A stretch of 64,000 nt of DNA from Nitrososphaerota archaeon (GTDB taxonomy: Archaea; Thermoproteota; Nitrososphaeria; Nitrososphaerales; Nitrosopumilaceae). Shown here in pieces: positions 16,990-24,302 of this stretch. The stretch lies in NCBI GenBank assembly GCA_021323705.1, contig JAJPKL010000039.1:1-64000 (forward strand), given 5' to 3'. Numbering within the stretch: position 1 is the stretch's first letter; each line of letters begins with the position of its first letter. The notes under the pieces were generated by a model. That model saw only the letters and a list, made by a program, of their open reading frames with translations, was not told where the DNA came from and made no database searches. The position numbers were made by a program, and so were the translations under genes.

Positions 16990-17451
16990 TTAATGCGACC
17001 TGCTATTCATCCAGACATAAAATGAGGCCAGTAACATGGTGCCTCCTGTCAAAATTGGTATTGTGGATGAAAACTCGGGAGTGGGAAGAGGATTTAGCTC
17101 AGGCTCACACCATGCAGGTGGAACCGTTGCATTGTATATTGTGGTATTTCCAACACGTGTATTGTTGTATCCGTCCTCATGCTCATGAATGAATTCCGCT
17201 ATGCGGCAGTATCCGCTGGTAACATTTTGTGTCGTAGTATGCGGCTGGTATACAGTAAACACGCCGACATTTTGCTTTAACAAGCTGAAATTATCCGAAC
17301 TAAGAATGACGCTGTGCAGTTCTGCGTTGTCTGGCATGATAAGATCAAACTGCGTATTCATGGAAAAATACGCAACAAGCCCGCTGATTACTGCTATTGC
17401 AGAGCCAGAAATCACAGCTATGTGCTTTTTCTGCATGGATTTGATCTTCAT
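16990..17451 (-). CDS. Small exported protein with PEF-like C-terminal signal
   Basis: The product is 153 residues. It has a basic N-terminus with an uncleaved-looking hydrophobic helix (about 10-28), an extracytoplasmic part with NVTSGYCR and PPAWCEPE Cys and His-rich FIHEHEDG, then PTPEFSST followed by a hydrophobic helix and a basic end. The tail fits the PEF sorting pattern with an atypical FSS after the motif. A TATA-like TTTTTTAAAC around 17474-17484 is about 27 nt before the ATG. No function is recognised; the His/Cys content hints at metal contact. Confidence 0.7.
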   Translation of the reverse strand: MKIKSMQKKHIAVISGSAIAVISGLVAYFSMNTQFDLIMPDNAELHSVILSSDNFSLLKQNVGVFTVYQPHTTTQNVTSGYCRIAEFIHEHEDGYNNTRVGNTTIYNATVPPAWCEPELNPLPTPEFSSTIPILTGGTMLLASFYVWMNSRSH

Positions 17452-17621
17452 GTACGAGTTGTACCGTATAGCATTGTTTAAAAAACTGCCGTAGAAATCT
17501 TCTAATTTTTATTTTATGTGGTATTTTGTTCTGTAACATCACTACATTTTATTTTCATGGTAAAACAAATCGTGTAATTTATGCGCAAGATTAATCTTCT
17601 ATTATTTTTCTTTGACAAAAG

Positions 17622-17816
17622 ATGGCAACTTTTAATTGCGGAGAAAGAGTTCGCATATTGGATTCAGACAAGGGATCTGAAAAGATCTACCGCATTAAAG
17701 ACATGAAAAAATGCCGAAGCGGAGGAACTCTATATCTCCTAAAATCTCTTGAGCAAAATCCCATACTCAGATTATATCACGAAGACAACAGATCGCTTCT
17801 TGAAAGGATCTGTTAA
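17622..17816 (+). CDS. Small basic protein, paralogue of the gene at 49517-49702
   Basis: The product is 64 residues with a compact beta-type fold suggested by GERVRILDS, KIYRIKDMKK and GGTLYLLKSL, and a C-terminal RLYHEDNRSLLERI helix. The protein at 49517-49702 aligns along its whole length with nearly half identical residues, sharing VRI.DS, GG.LYLLKSL, RLY.E and SLLE.I. The pattern recalls small SH3-like or KOW-type barrels, but no named family is recognised. It is likely cytoplasmic. The paralogy supports both genes being real. Confidence 0.75.
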   Translation: MATFNCGERVRILDSDKGSEKIYRIKDMKKCRSGGTLYLLKSLEQNPILRLYHEDNRSLLERIC

Positions 17817-17826
17817 ATTCATTTTT

Positions 17827-19455
17827 CTAAATAAATTCTCTTTTCTTATTACCAACTCTTTGAAATGCTAACAAGAAAATCACTCCTGCAATAAAGATGG
17901 GTATTGCAAATGGGAATTCAGGAGCCTTGACATACGCAGTGCTGCCGATAAACGTGGCCCAAGGAGATGAGCTTGAAGCAACAGAATGGAACTCACCTGC
18001 AACAAAAACGTTGGTAGTATTGGTCGGATCGAGCGCCGCACCAAAATAATCGCCGTACCTTCCACTGGTATCAGGCGCAGCACCTGTTTTGAGTATCTGA
18101 ATCGGTTCAGTCTGACCTGTACTGTCTGCTGGAGTCTGTGTCGCAAACATCAACCCTGGATACGATGATGCCGAAGAATAGCCAAAAATCATGTCGAGAT
18201 CTCCGTTGCCATCGACAGTGATTGCTGGGTAAAAATAGTACATGCCCGAAGTTCCAAGGTCAAAATCTTGGACTATGGAAGACATCCTTGTGTCTATCTC
18301 AATTACTCTTACACATGATCTTGCTTCAGAGTCGCCTATGGGGGTACAGCTATCAGTAAGAACAAGCCAAAGATTCCCGTTATGCCACACAGCATCCAAG
18401 ATTCTGTCGTCATTTGTCTCAAGGTCTATGCTTGTCCCCTTTTGCGCAGCGCCCGGAGGAATGTTGATTGTATGTATGGTGAGATTCTTTGTATGGGGGG
18501 TTGCATTGGGAACAGACCCGCCAATTGAATACAACCTTAGCGTGCTAGTGCTTCCGTAAGCGCTTACCATATACAGCGTGGAAGTAGAACCAAGCGATTT
18601 TGCAGGCATGATTGAAAACTCTGTGATGTCAGGCCCAAATGACTCCATTGAAGGATTTGGGCTGCCTTGTATGAGTTGAGACTTGTCGATGACAAAGTAT
18701 TGTGCCCCAACAAGGGTTGGATTTGTCAAACAATTTGCAAAGTCATTTGCACTGACAACCAACTTGTCGTCGTTTACAGCAATTGCTGGCTGGTCCGGAC
18801 AATTTGCTCCAAAAGAAATGTTGTAGATATTCCAATTTTTTGTAGGATCACTTGTATCAGACACAGCAACCTTTACGCTGTCTGTGGAGACATCTAAAAT
18901 TGAGGCAAACCAGCGATTGCTTTCAGAATCAAAGAAAATTCTAGGATCGCTTAGAAAATCGCTCTGTGCAACAGAGTAAAAATCATACAAAGAGACTGTG
19001 GTTACAGGCTGACTCTGCTTCTGCCATACCTCCTCGGAAGTATTGACCATCTCAACTATGTGATCTGGGCCTACTGCAATCTGAACATCTGGAGGACTGC
19101 AATTGCACTGACTTTGGTCTAGCCCGTCAAATTGAGAGATAATCTGTACTTCCTTGATGATGGAAACGGTAGGAGCTAACATCCTTGCAGCTGGCATACT
19201 TGTTGTATTATTTAGCTTGATGGATTTTGGCTTGCTCTTGGATTCTATGTATGATGACTGACTCTTTGGAAGAAACGGCATGGTGAAATGATGTGGTTGG
19301 TTTTTAGATTTTGGCAGGCTAGATACGTTTACCTTGCCTGTGTATGAAACCTTGTCTTGACTACTGCCGATTGCAGCATATGACGCATTAGCAAACAAAT
19401 TGGAACCAAAAAGTATTGTTCCAAATAATATTGCCAAAAAAATCTTCTTATTCAA
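17827..19455 (-). CDS. Large PEF-anchored exported protein, probable beta-propeller
   Basis: The product is 542 residues with a signal peptide of about 27 residues. A variable Ser/Lys-rich region precedes a long beta-rich body containing PPDVQIAVGPDHIVEMVN, DPRIFFDSESNRWFAS, DQPAIAVND and YPAITVDGNGDLDM. These resemble the repeated blades of BNR/sialidase-like propellers. Two close Cys sit in QCNCSPPD. The C-terminus has APEFPF, a hydrophobic helix and a basic end, a PEF sorting signal. It starts with TTG. A surface binding or hydrolytic role is possible, but no catalytic set is visible. Confidence 0.8.
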   Translation of the reverse strand: MNKKIFLAILFGTILFGSNLFANASYAAIGSSQDKVSYTGKVNVSSLPKSKNQPHHFTMPFLPKSQSSYIESKSKPKSIKLNNTTSMPAARMLAPTVSIIKEVQIISQFDGLDQSQCNCSPPDVQIAVGPDHIVEMVNTSEEVWQKQSQPVTTVSLYDFYSVAQSDFLSDPRIFFDSESNRWFASILDVSTDSVKVAVSDTSDPTKNWNIYNISFGANCPDQPAIAVNDDKLVVSANDFANCLTNPTLVGAQYFVIDKSQLIQGSPNPSMESFGPDITEFSIMPAKSLGSTSTLYMVSAYGSTSTLRLYSIGGSVPNATPHTKNLTIHTINIPPGAAQKGTSIDLETNDDRILDAVWHNGNLWLVLTDSCTPIGDSEARSCVRVIEIDTRMSSIVQDFDLGTSGMYYFYPAITVDGNGDLDMIFGYSSASSYPGLMFATQTPADSTGQTEPIQILKTGAAPDTSGRYGDYFGAALDPTNTTNVFVAGEFHSVASSSSPWATFIGSTAYVKAPEFPFAIPIFIAGVIFLLAFQRVGNKKREFI

Positions 19456-19705
19456 TTTGTATGTGAAAAGAAAGACCGAAAAAGCAATCTATTTTGTTTC
19501 TATATATCATTAGGGAACTAGCTTCAAATTTGATTAATAGGATTTACGTATGATTTGACTGTAAAATTCTTATTGCATATCATTTCGTGTGTTTTTGTAC
19601 CGTTCTTACACCTCGATGACAAAATTTATTGCAAAGGAAGCGAAAACCTTGGCGGTACTGTACAGTGTGTGTTCTGGATATGTTGTTGAAAATAAATTTC
19701 TTGAT

Positions 19706-19858
19706 TTACTTTAGATTGAGTACTCTGCTGCCAATCCTTCCAGACCTGACATGAAAGTTCAGACAACACCTGCATTCTCTTTCCACGCAGTCTTTTTCCA
19801 AATCGTGCCCGCACATGCCGCACTGGCAGTGCCTCAGTATGTTTTCTACACTACTCAT
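19706..19858 (-). CDS. Cys-rich microprotein, 50 residues
   Basis: The ATG is at 19858 and the stop TAA at 19706-19708. The protein begins MSSVENILRHC. Cys occur at 11, 13, 16, 24, 29, 31 and 32 with His at 10 and 18 (CQCGMCGH, DCVERECRCC). This would suit one or two zinc ions or an iron-sulphur site. The C-terminal third is basic (VRSGRIGSRVLNLK), suggesting nucleic-acid contact. It lies in a gap otherwise without genes. The dense, regular Cys pattern argues for a real gene, although no family is recognised. Confidence 0.65.
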   Translation of the reverse strand: MSSVENILRHCQCGMCGHDLEKDCVERECRCCLNFHVRSGRIGSRVLNLK

Positions 19859-19937
19859 TTTCTCGCCATATAATACGCAGAAGTTAGTTAAAAACTACGT
19901 GACTTTTTCTGGCTACAAACATGTTGTATCTCGGACA

Positions 19938-20330
19938 CTACATCTCTATCAAGGAAACTTGCTTTCTATGAGAGTCAATGGTGCTGACTATCTTTTTTGC
20001 TAGGTTTATTGGACTGTTGTTTTTATTGCATGTTACAAGTATGACGTGGTCCTCTACGGGAAAAGTAATCATCGTGAGATTGGCTCTTTCAGAGATGTGG
20101 TAATTAATTGGGCCGTAAACATCATCGAAATCTTTTCCCATCGATATCTGAAGGACACATTGCATAAGCAAGTGCTCGTTTATGTATTCTGCATGTTTTT
20201 TTGCAACTTCTGGTTTTGACGCGTTTTCAACGAGCCTGCCCATCTTGTTTATTACGGAAACGGATTGTATGCTCTTGTTAACGCTAAGAATAGTATCGCA
20301 CAATGCATCAAGGGATGCATAAAAGGACAT
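19938..20330 (-). CDS. Roadblock/profilin-like small protein of thaumarchaeal type
   Basis: The product is 130 residues from the ATG at 20330. The frame is open further upstream to a TTG at 20408. The pattern SVNKSIQSVSVINKMGRLVE, then INEHLLMQCVLQI, then RANLTMITFPVEDHVILVTCN and INLAKKIVSTID is that of a roadblock/LC7-like alpha-beta fold. Such proteins are abundant in ammonia-oxidising archaea and may match DUF6659. They are cytoplasmic and function is unknown; related folds regulate small GTPases. The upstream extension overlaps another small open frame (20378-20530), so the shorter start is preferred. Confidence 0.75.
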   Translation of the reverse strand: MSFYASLDALCDTILSVNKSIQSVSVINKMGRLVENASKPEVAKKHAEYINEHLLMQCVLQISMGKDFDDVYGPINYHISERANLTMITFPVEDHVILVTCNKNNSPINLAKKIVSTIDSHRKQVSLIEM

Positions 20331-20377
20331 CACATGCTCAGGTACATGATACTCTTCCTTCCTAAAAAGTCTGGCGA

Positions 20378-20530
20378 TCAAATAAAAATATTTTTCCAAA
20401 ATTGGCAATGGGCCTCTGATCTCGGGTTTTCTCCGCTTTCTTTTTCATCGACTTTTTGCACTTCTGCTACTATTTTTGTGTTGTTTGCTACAGGTCCGAT
20501 TTCATTGTCTGGCTCTGTAGAACCTATCAT
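20378..20530 (-). CDS. Possible 50-residue acidic small protein
   Basis: An ATG at 20530 opens a 50-codon frame (MIGSTEPDNEIGPVANN at the start, CQFWKNIFI at the end). It stops 47 bp upstream of the chosen start of the roadblock-like gene. The composition is rich in Glu, Asn and Lys without low-complexity runs, as in real short proteins, but there is no recognised motif. It could also be an upstream regulatory frame of the next gene. Confidence 0.4.
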   Translation of the reverse strand: MIGSTEPDNEIGPVANNTKIVAEVQKVDEKESGENPRSEAHCQFWKNIFI

Positions 20531-20687
20531 ACAATTAATGATTTTGTAAGTTTAGAAACCTTGTTCCTATAGAATGCGGTATCTACACTCCAAATATGAA
20601 ACTGGCCAAGTGTATCTTTCAATTGCCTCAAGGCATCCATTCTTATAGACGTTAGATTCATTGATAGACAACAAGGGAGGTGCAATG

Positions 20688-20969
20688 ATGAGTTACAACG
20701 AAGGCGGTTATGGTCAGTCTAGAGGCTATGGTGGCGGAAGACGATTTGGCGGTAATAGACAGTTCGATGATAGACCAAAACCAGTAGAAACTGGAAAAGA
20801 ATACGACGTATCTATTACAGAGATCAGTAGAAAAGGAGACGGTATCGCGAGAGTAGAAGGTTTTGTGATATTTGTTAAGAACGGAAAAGCTGGTCAAAAC
20901 GCGAAAGTAAAGGTTACCGAAGTAGGCCAGCGATTCGCTATTGCTGAAATAGTAGAAACTGCTTCTTAG
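20688..20969 (+). CDS. TRAM-domain RNA-binding protein
   Basis: The product is 93 residues. A Gly/Tyr/Arg-rich N-terminal tail (YNEGGYGQSRGYGGGRRF) precedes a TRAM domain running from KEYDVSITEISRKGDGIARVEG through FVIFVKNGKAGQ and AKVKVTEVGQRFAIAEIVE. Archaeal TRAM proteins bind RNA and have been proposed as cold-shock-like RNA chaperones. A strong Shine-Dalgarno sequence (GGAGGTG, 20676-20682) stands 5 nt before the ATG at 20688, deciding this start over upstream TTG/ATG codons. It is one of the few clearly leadered genes here. Confidence 0.93.
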   Translation: MSYNEGGYGQSRGYGGGRRFGGNRQFDDRPKPVETGKEYDVSITEISRKGDGIARVEGFVIFVKNGKAGQNAKVKVTEVGQRFAIAEIVETAS

Positions 20970-21074
20970 GAAGAGCAATTACTTGAAAATATCCACATTT
21001 TTCATATTTTTATTCTAATTTTATCTTGAATAAATTAAAAACCAAACTGAAACTGACTTATGGTTTCATGATTG

Positions 21075-21115
21075 CTGATAATCTGACAGATCTGATTATC
21101 AGGGTTGATAATCAA
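21075..21115 (+). promoter_or_regulatory. Cluster of TGATAATC dyads upstream of a zinc-ribbon gene
   Basis: CTGATAATC (21075-21083) and GATTATCAG (21094-21102) are perfect 9-nt inverted arms. They are followed by the palindrome TTGATAATCAA (21105-21115). The cluster ends about 9 bp before a TATA-like TTAAATA (21124-21130), a position typical of an activator or operator site. Confidence 0.5.
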
Positions 21116-21158
21116 TTGCGCTCTTAAATATGGTGAGAAGGGATGAGATAAACTTGGT

Positions 21159-21293
21159 TTGAAAAAGTGCGAAGTTTGCGGAAAGGAAATCCAGGATCCT
21201 CTTGCCACCCACTGTTCAGATGAATGTCTTCGTAGAAGCATAGTGCACAGCAAGAAGTTTGATCCAGCATCGGTCAAAAAAACGCAGAATTAG
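21159..21293 (+). CDS. Four-Cys zinc-ribbon microprotein, 44 residues
   Basis: A TTG start gives KKCEVCGKEI at the N-terminus, then THCSDECLRRS and a basic tail ending VKKTQN. The C-x2-C and C-x3-C pairs spaced by about 12 residues fit a single structural zinc. A TATA-like TTAAATA (21124-21130) lies about 30 nt upstream of the TTG, and no ATG is available in frame, so a leaderless TTG start is inferred. It is probably a cytoplasmic nucleic-acid or ribosome-associated protein. No named family is recognised. Confidence 0.7.
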   Translation: MKKCEVCGKEIQDPLATHCSDECLRRSIVHSKKFDPASVKKTQN

Positions 21294-21356
21294 TTCCTAT
21301 TCTGATAGAGATTTTTGAGAATCAAACTGCATCCACCGACACATACTGGAAAAACC

Positions 21357-21599
21357 TTAATGCTTTGTCAAGTCGTTTTGCGCAACATCCTGTAAGGTGG
21401 TCTTTATGATTGGGTCTGTAACATTTTGTATCTTGTCCCTAATCTGAACTGTCTTATCAAATAGGGCCCCAATTTGTGTAAAATGAAAATAAGACACTAA
21501 AAATAATACAACGACACATATGATTATTATTTTGCCTATCATTGGTAAAACTTGGTCATTCCTCTTTTTACATGATGTGGTAAGGAGGTTTATAGTCAT
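21357..21599 (-). CDS. Small single-pass membrane protein
   Basis: The product is 80 residues, or 61 if translation starts at the internal ATG at 21542. One strong membrane helix (IGKIIIICVVVLFLVSYF) is followed by a polar amphipathic C-terminal part (FDKTVQIRDKIQNVTDPIIK). It has no motif and no recognised family. It converges toward the zinc-ribbon gene with about 60 bp between them. Confidence 0.5.
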   Translation of the reverse strand: MTINLLTTSCKKRNDQVLPMIGKIIIICVVVLFLVSYFHFTQIGALFDKTVQIRDKIQNVTDPIIKTTLQDVAQNDLTKH

Positions 21600-21682
21600 A
21601 TGTTAAATTTTAAATGATTCTAAGCTAGCTTCACTTCGATCATAGACATTAAATCAAAATCGAAAACAGTCTTGTTTACCGC

Positions 21683-21868
21683 ATGCCAAAAATAATAATC
21701 GACATCACCAATGCTGATTATTCTGATTTTCTTGCCGAGTGCAACTCGCAGAACATGACGCCCGAAGAAAAGATACGGGAGATAATCACATGTTATGTAA
21801 TACTGAGAAGAAACAGAAGAAAGCTCCCCCAGAAGGTACTAGATCCTTTCCTGTCTCATGAAAGATAG
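21683..21868 (+). CDS. Small hypothetical protein, 61 residues
   Basis: The start ATG yields MPKIIIDITNADYSDFLAEC and a helical, basic C-terminus (REIITCYVILRRNRRKLPQ). The N-terminal strand followed by helix, and the basic second helix, are compatible with a small DNA-binding or antitoxin-like fold, but no match is recognised. It lies just upstream of two ribbon-helix-helix genes on the same strand. Confidence 0.5.
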   Translation: MPKIIIDITNADYSDFLAECNSQNMTPEEKIREIITCYVILRRNRRKLPQKVLDPFLSHER

Positions 21869-22076
21869 GTAATATGAAACCAAATTGTCTGTATGGCACT
21901 TGGGACTTTACATATGAAAATGACGCGTTCCCATTTGTGAAAATGATAAAGAACTGGACTCTCAGTGTTGCTTTTTAAGACTTGTGGTACAAATTGAGAA
22001 AAAGTGTATGCTTGTGAATGAATGTCAGTGAACAAGGTTCGTCATTTCATAAATACTCTGAACTGAAAATAACTAT

Positions 22077-22631
22077 ATGATGAATGTGGTCAGCAATTCC
22101 AAAAAGACCTCCACCATTACCTTCAGGCTAGATGATGGCACCATAACGAGATTGCGCGATCTGTCAAAGGTGCAAGAGGTAAGCACAAACACGCTGGTAA
22201 ACCAAGCTCTACGACGATTCATCGATTGGGATGTGTATCTGCCAAAGTCAGGACTTGTAACTCTAACCAAACCTGTCCTGAAAAAAATTTTTGAAAACCT
22301 CAACGAGAAATTTGTGGTAGAACTTGCAACCACAATAGGAAAAGAAGAGATGGAGGATATTGTGCTTTTCATGCGTGGCAAAGTAGACCTCAAGTCTTTT
22401 CTGTCTTGGTATGAAACCATGATGCTAAACTCGTCCGTGCAGACAAGCCACCTAATTGATGGTGGACTGCATAGCATGGTTCTAAAGCATGATCTTGGCA
22501 AGAACTGGGCCCTGTATCAAAAGACAATGCTGGAACTTATCTTCAAAGAGTTGTTGCACATGAACGTAGAATTAGAATACGACAACAACACCATCCAAGT
22601 GGTTTTTACAGATGATGGAACCTCAATCTGA
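22077..22631 (+). CDS. Ribbon-helix-helix regulator-like protein, first of a tandem pair
   Basis: The product is 184 residues. The N-terminal 50 residues (STITFRLDDGTITRLRDLSKVQ, then STNTLVNQALRRFIDWD) have the strand-helix-helix pattern of Arc/CopG-type DNA-binding domains. The remaining 130 residues are an alpha/beta domain shared with the next gene. A TATA-like CATAAATAC (22049-22057) is 25 nt upstream of the ATG. The stop overlaps the start of the paralogue by about 20 bp, so they are translationally coupled. Likely a DNA-binding regulator; target unknown. Confidence 0.75.
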   Translation: MMNVVSNSKKTSTITFRLDDGTITRLRDLSKVQEVSTNTLVNQALRRFIDWDVYLPKSGLVTLTKPVLKKIFENLNEKFVVELATTIGKEEMEDIVLFMRGKVDLKSFLSWYETMMLNSSVQTSHLIDGGLHSMVLKHDLGKNWALYQKTMLELIFKELLHMNVELEYDNNTIQVVFTDDGTSI

Positions 22632-23163
22632 GCCCAAACAGCTAAACGACAAACCGACTAGAACAATTACCTTCAGAGTAAACTCTCAGGTACTGGCCAA
22701 GCTAAAAGATTATGCAAGACGGGATAAATCCACTGTAAACGCACTTGTAAACAAGATCCTGCTGCAAGCAATAGAGTGGAATGTTATTGCGGCAAAGTCA
22801 AGCTTGATGCCAACAGAAAGGGATGTCGTTAAATCAATTCTCGATAATCTGGACGATGAAACAATTGTACATATTGCTCAGAGGAAGGGAAAGACTCTGC
22901 CAAGGGATCTATGCCTCTCGATGCATGGAAGTTGTGAAATAAATGATTGGATTGATATCATAAAACTTGGATCGTCTGTGACAGGGTTTGACCTTGCTAC
23001 AATGAATGATGAAAGTGGAACGGTATTTGTGATGCGACACAACATGGGAAAAAAATATTCATTGCACTCTAGCTCATTTTACAAGCAGGCCTTTAAGGAA
23101 TTTGACTGTGATGCTATATTCGAAGCTTCTGAGAACACACTTGTGTTCAAGATGCCAAAGTAA
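22612..23163 (+). CDS. Ribbon-helix-helix regulator-like protein, second of a tandem pair
   Basis: The product is 183 residues. The N-terminal TRTITFRVNSQVLAKLKDYA and VNALVNKILLQAIEWN segments repeat the RHH pattern of the upstream gene. The C-terminal domain shares LP(K/R)-like, (D/E)(D/E)xIVxxA and VM(R/K)H(N/D)(M/L)GKxxxL elements (here VMRHNMGKKYSL; upstream VLKHDLGKNWAL). The pair probably arose by tandem duplication and could form heterodimers. The ATG overlaps the end of the first gene, giving one operon. Confidence 0.75.
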   Translation: MMEPQSEPKQLNDKPTRTITFRVNSQVLAKLKDYARRDKSTVNALVNKILLQAIEWNVIAAKSSLMPTERDVVKSILDNLDDETIVHIAQRKGKTLPRDLCLSMHGSCEINDWIDIIKLGSSVTGFDLATMNDESGTVFVMRHNMGKKYSLHSSSFYKQAFKEFDCDAIFEASENTLVFKMPK

Positions 23164-23469
23164 TCTTTCTAGAACAAACGGCATCTTGCTGTAGACGCTG
23201 CACTGGATGGCAAATTTGAGAATCTTATATCACGACATGATGGAAACTGTAGGGATAGAGTCTGGGGGGAAGGGCACGTTCCCATAAAATGACATGCCCT
23301 ACAGCTTCCAACGCAAAAATAATTTCTGAATCAAATAATACTTGTGTACTATTGTTCGTGAACAATGTTTTCTATGGATGTGACATGTCGGCCAAAACCT
23401 GCGAAACGGTATCTGACGCAATACCCAGTTCCAAACTAAACTTGCAGGTATATTTCTTGGAGTTAAAAT
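23164..23469. other. 306-bp spacer without a confident gene
   Basis: The spacer holds a TATA-like CTTATATCA (23223-23231), the hairpin described at 23242-23309, and a 72-codon plus-strand frame from 23289 that overlaps the TPR gene and has no family features. A second TATA-like GGTATATTTC near 23447 belongs to the TPR gene. Confidence 0.5.
23242..23309 (+). ncRNA. Candidate hairpin RNA with its own promoter
   Basis: GGAAACTGTAGGG (23242-23254) pairs with CCCTACAGCTTCC (23297-23309) at 12 of 13 positions. Inside, GGGAA/TTCCC (23267-23271 and 23279-23283) forms a second hairpin. A TATA-like sequence is centred near 23227, so transcription could begin near 23252, within or just after the left arm. 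This could be a small RNA, a 5' structure of the TPR mRNA, or a protein-binding dyad. Confidence 0.35.
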
Positions 23470-23883
23470 ATGCCTGCCTTTTACACAAATGCCATGGGAG
23501 AGGCTGACTCGTGGTACAGACAAGGCAACGAAATGATGATGCGGGAAAAAAGCGAAGAGGCTATAGTAGCGTATGATAGGGCAACAGAGCTTGATCCAAA
23601 CCATGTAAGTGCATGGAACAACAAAGGAATAGCGCTGTTTAGACTCAAGCGTTATCAAGATGCCATCAATTGCTATGACAAGGCACTCGCACTAAACCCA
23701 AATCATGCAAATGCGTGGTACAACAAAGCAAAGGCGCTGAGGGGTCTTGGACAAACAATCCTTGAAAAAGCAAATGAGGATAGAGTATCTGCTGCAAAAG
23801 TCATCAACGAATCACTCGCAGTATTCAATTCTGCAGAGGAGTGTTACAGCAAGGCAGAGTCTCTTTCATCTCAAAAACCCTAG
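23470..23883 (+). CDS. Tetratricopeptide-repeat (TPR) protein
   Basis: The product is 137 residues with two to three TPR units. The first begins ADSWYRQGNEMMMREKSEEAI, the next HVSAWNNKGIALFRLKRYQDAI, and the third HANAWYNKAKALRGLG. Each carries the W-G-Y-A-P type pattern, with DPNH/NPNH at the junctions. TPRs mediate protein-protein contacts, and a cytoplasmic scaffold or co-chaperone role is likely. The partner is unknown. The start may alternatively be the ATG at 23494. Confidence 0.88.
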   Translation: MPAFYTNAMGEADSWYRQGNEMMMREKSEEAIVAYDRATELDPNHVSAWNNKGIALFRLKRYQDAINCYDKALALNPNHANAWYNKAKALRGLGQTILEKANEDRVSAAKVINESLAVFNSAEECYSKAESLSSQKP

Positions 23884-23889
23884 CGTTGT

Positions 23890-24204
23890 TTATTGTCCAA
23901 TAGCTTTGATTATGGTGTCTCTTATCTCAGATGTTTTCTTAAATATTGTTTTGGCAATCTCATCTATCTCTCCACTGTTTGGCTTTTTCCCCCCATGCGC
24001 AACAAAATAGTATGTCTCAAACTTGCCAATGATTGAGCCATGCGTATACCCGTAGACGTATTCTGATTCGTCTTTTATCTGAAAAATGTTGCTGAACTCT
24101 GGCAGACGCAGATTCCTCACAAGTCCTGGTATCTTAGAAATCTCCTCATCTATCATAGTCTTGAGTACATCTCTGTCTTTTTCTTTGAGTGCCACGCTTG
24201 CCAA
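23890..24204 (-). CDS. Small conserved-looking cytoplasmic protein of unknown function
   Basis: The product is 104 residues. Two helices (KEKDRDVLKTMIDEEISKI and the C-terminal IDEIAKTIFKKTSEIRDTI) flank a beta-sheet part with YVYGYTHGSIIGKFETYYFV. The balanced alpha/beta pattern and typical codon use support a real gene. Similar small alpha/beta proteins of about 100 residues recur in ammonia-oxidising archaea, but no name is assigned. It ends 6 bp from the stop of the convergent TPR gene. Confidence 0.7.
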   Translation of the reverse strand: MASVALKEKDRDVLKTMIDEEISKIPGLVRNLRLPEFSNIFQIKDESEYVYGYTHGSIIGKFETYYFVAHGGKKPNSGEIDEIAKTIFKKTSEIRDTIIKAIGQ

Positions 24205-24302
24205 TCATGAAACTCCAATAAAAGCAGTGATATTGTGATGCCATGACTAGAGGCAACACATCAACTTTTAAAATACCTCAATACAAGAAAAAGACAACCA
24301 AA

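Noticed and set aside
21874-21978. 34-codon frame before the RHH pair
   Set aside because: No motif, and the promoter for the RHH pair lies after it. Composition alone is not convincing.
23242-23309. Repeat unit of a CRISPR array
   Set aside because: Only one hairpin is present, with no regularly spaced repeats and no cas genes in the window.
23289-23507. 72-codon frame overlapping the TPR start
   Set aside because: Overlaps the inverted repeat and the TPR gene and has no recognisable fold.
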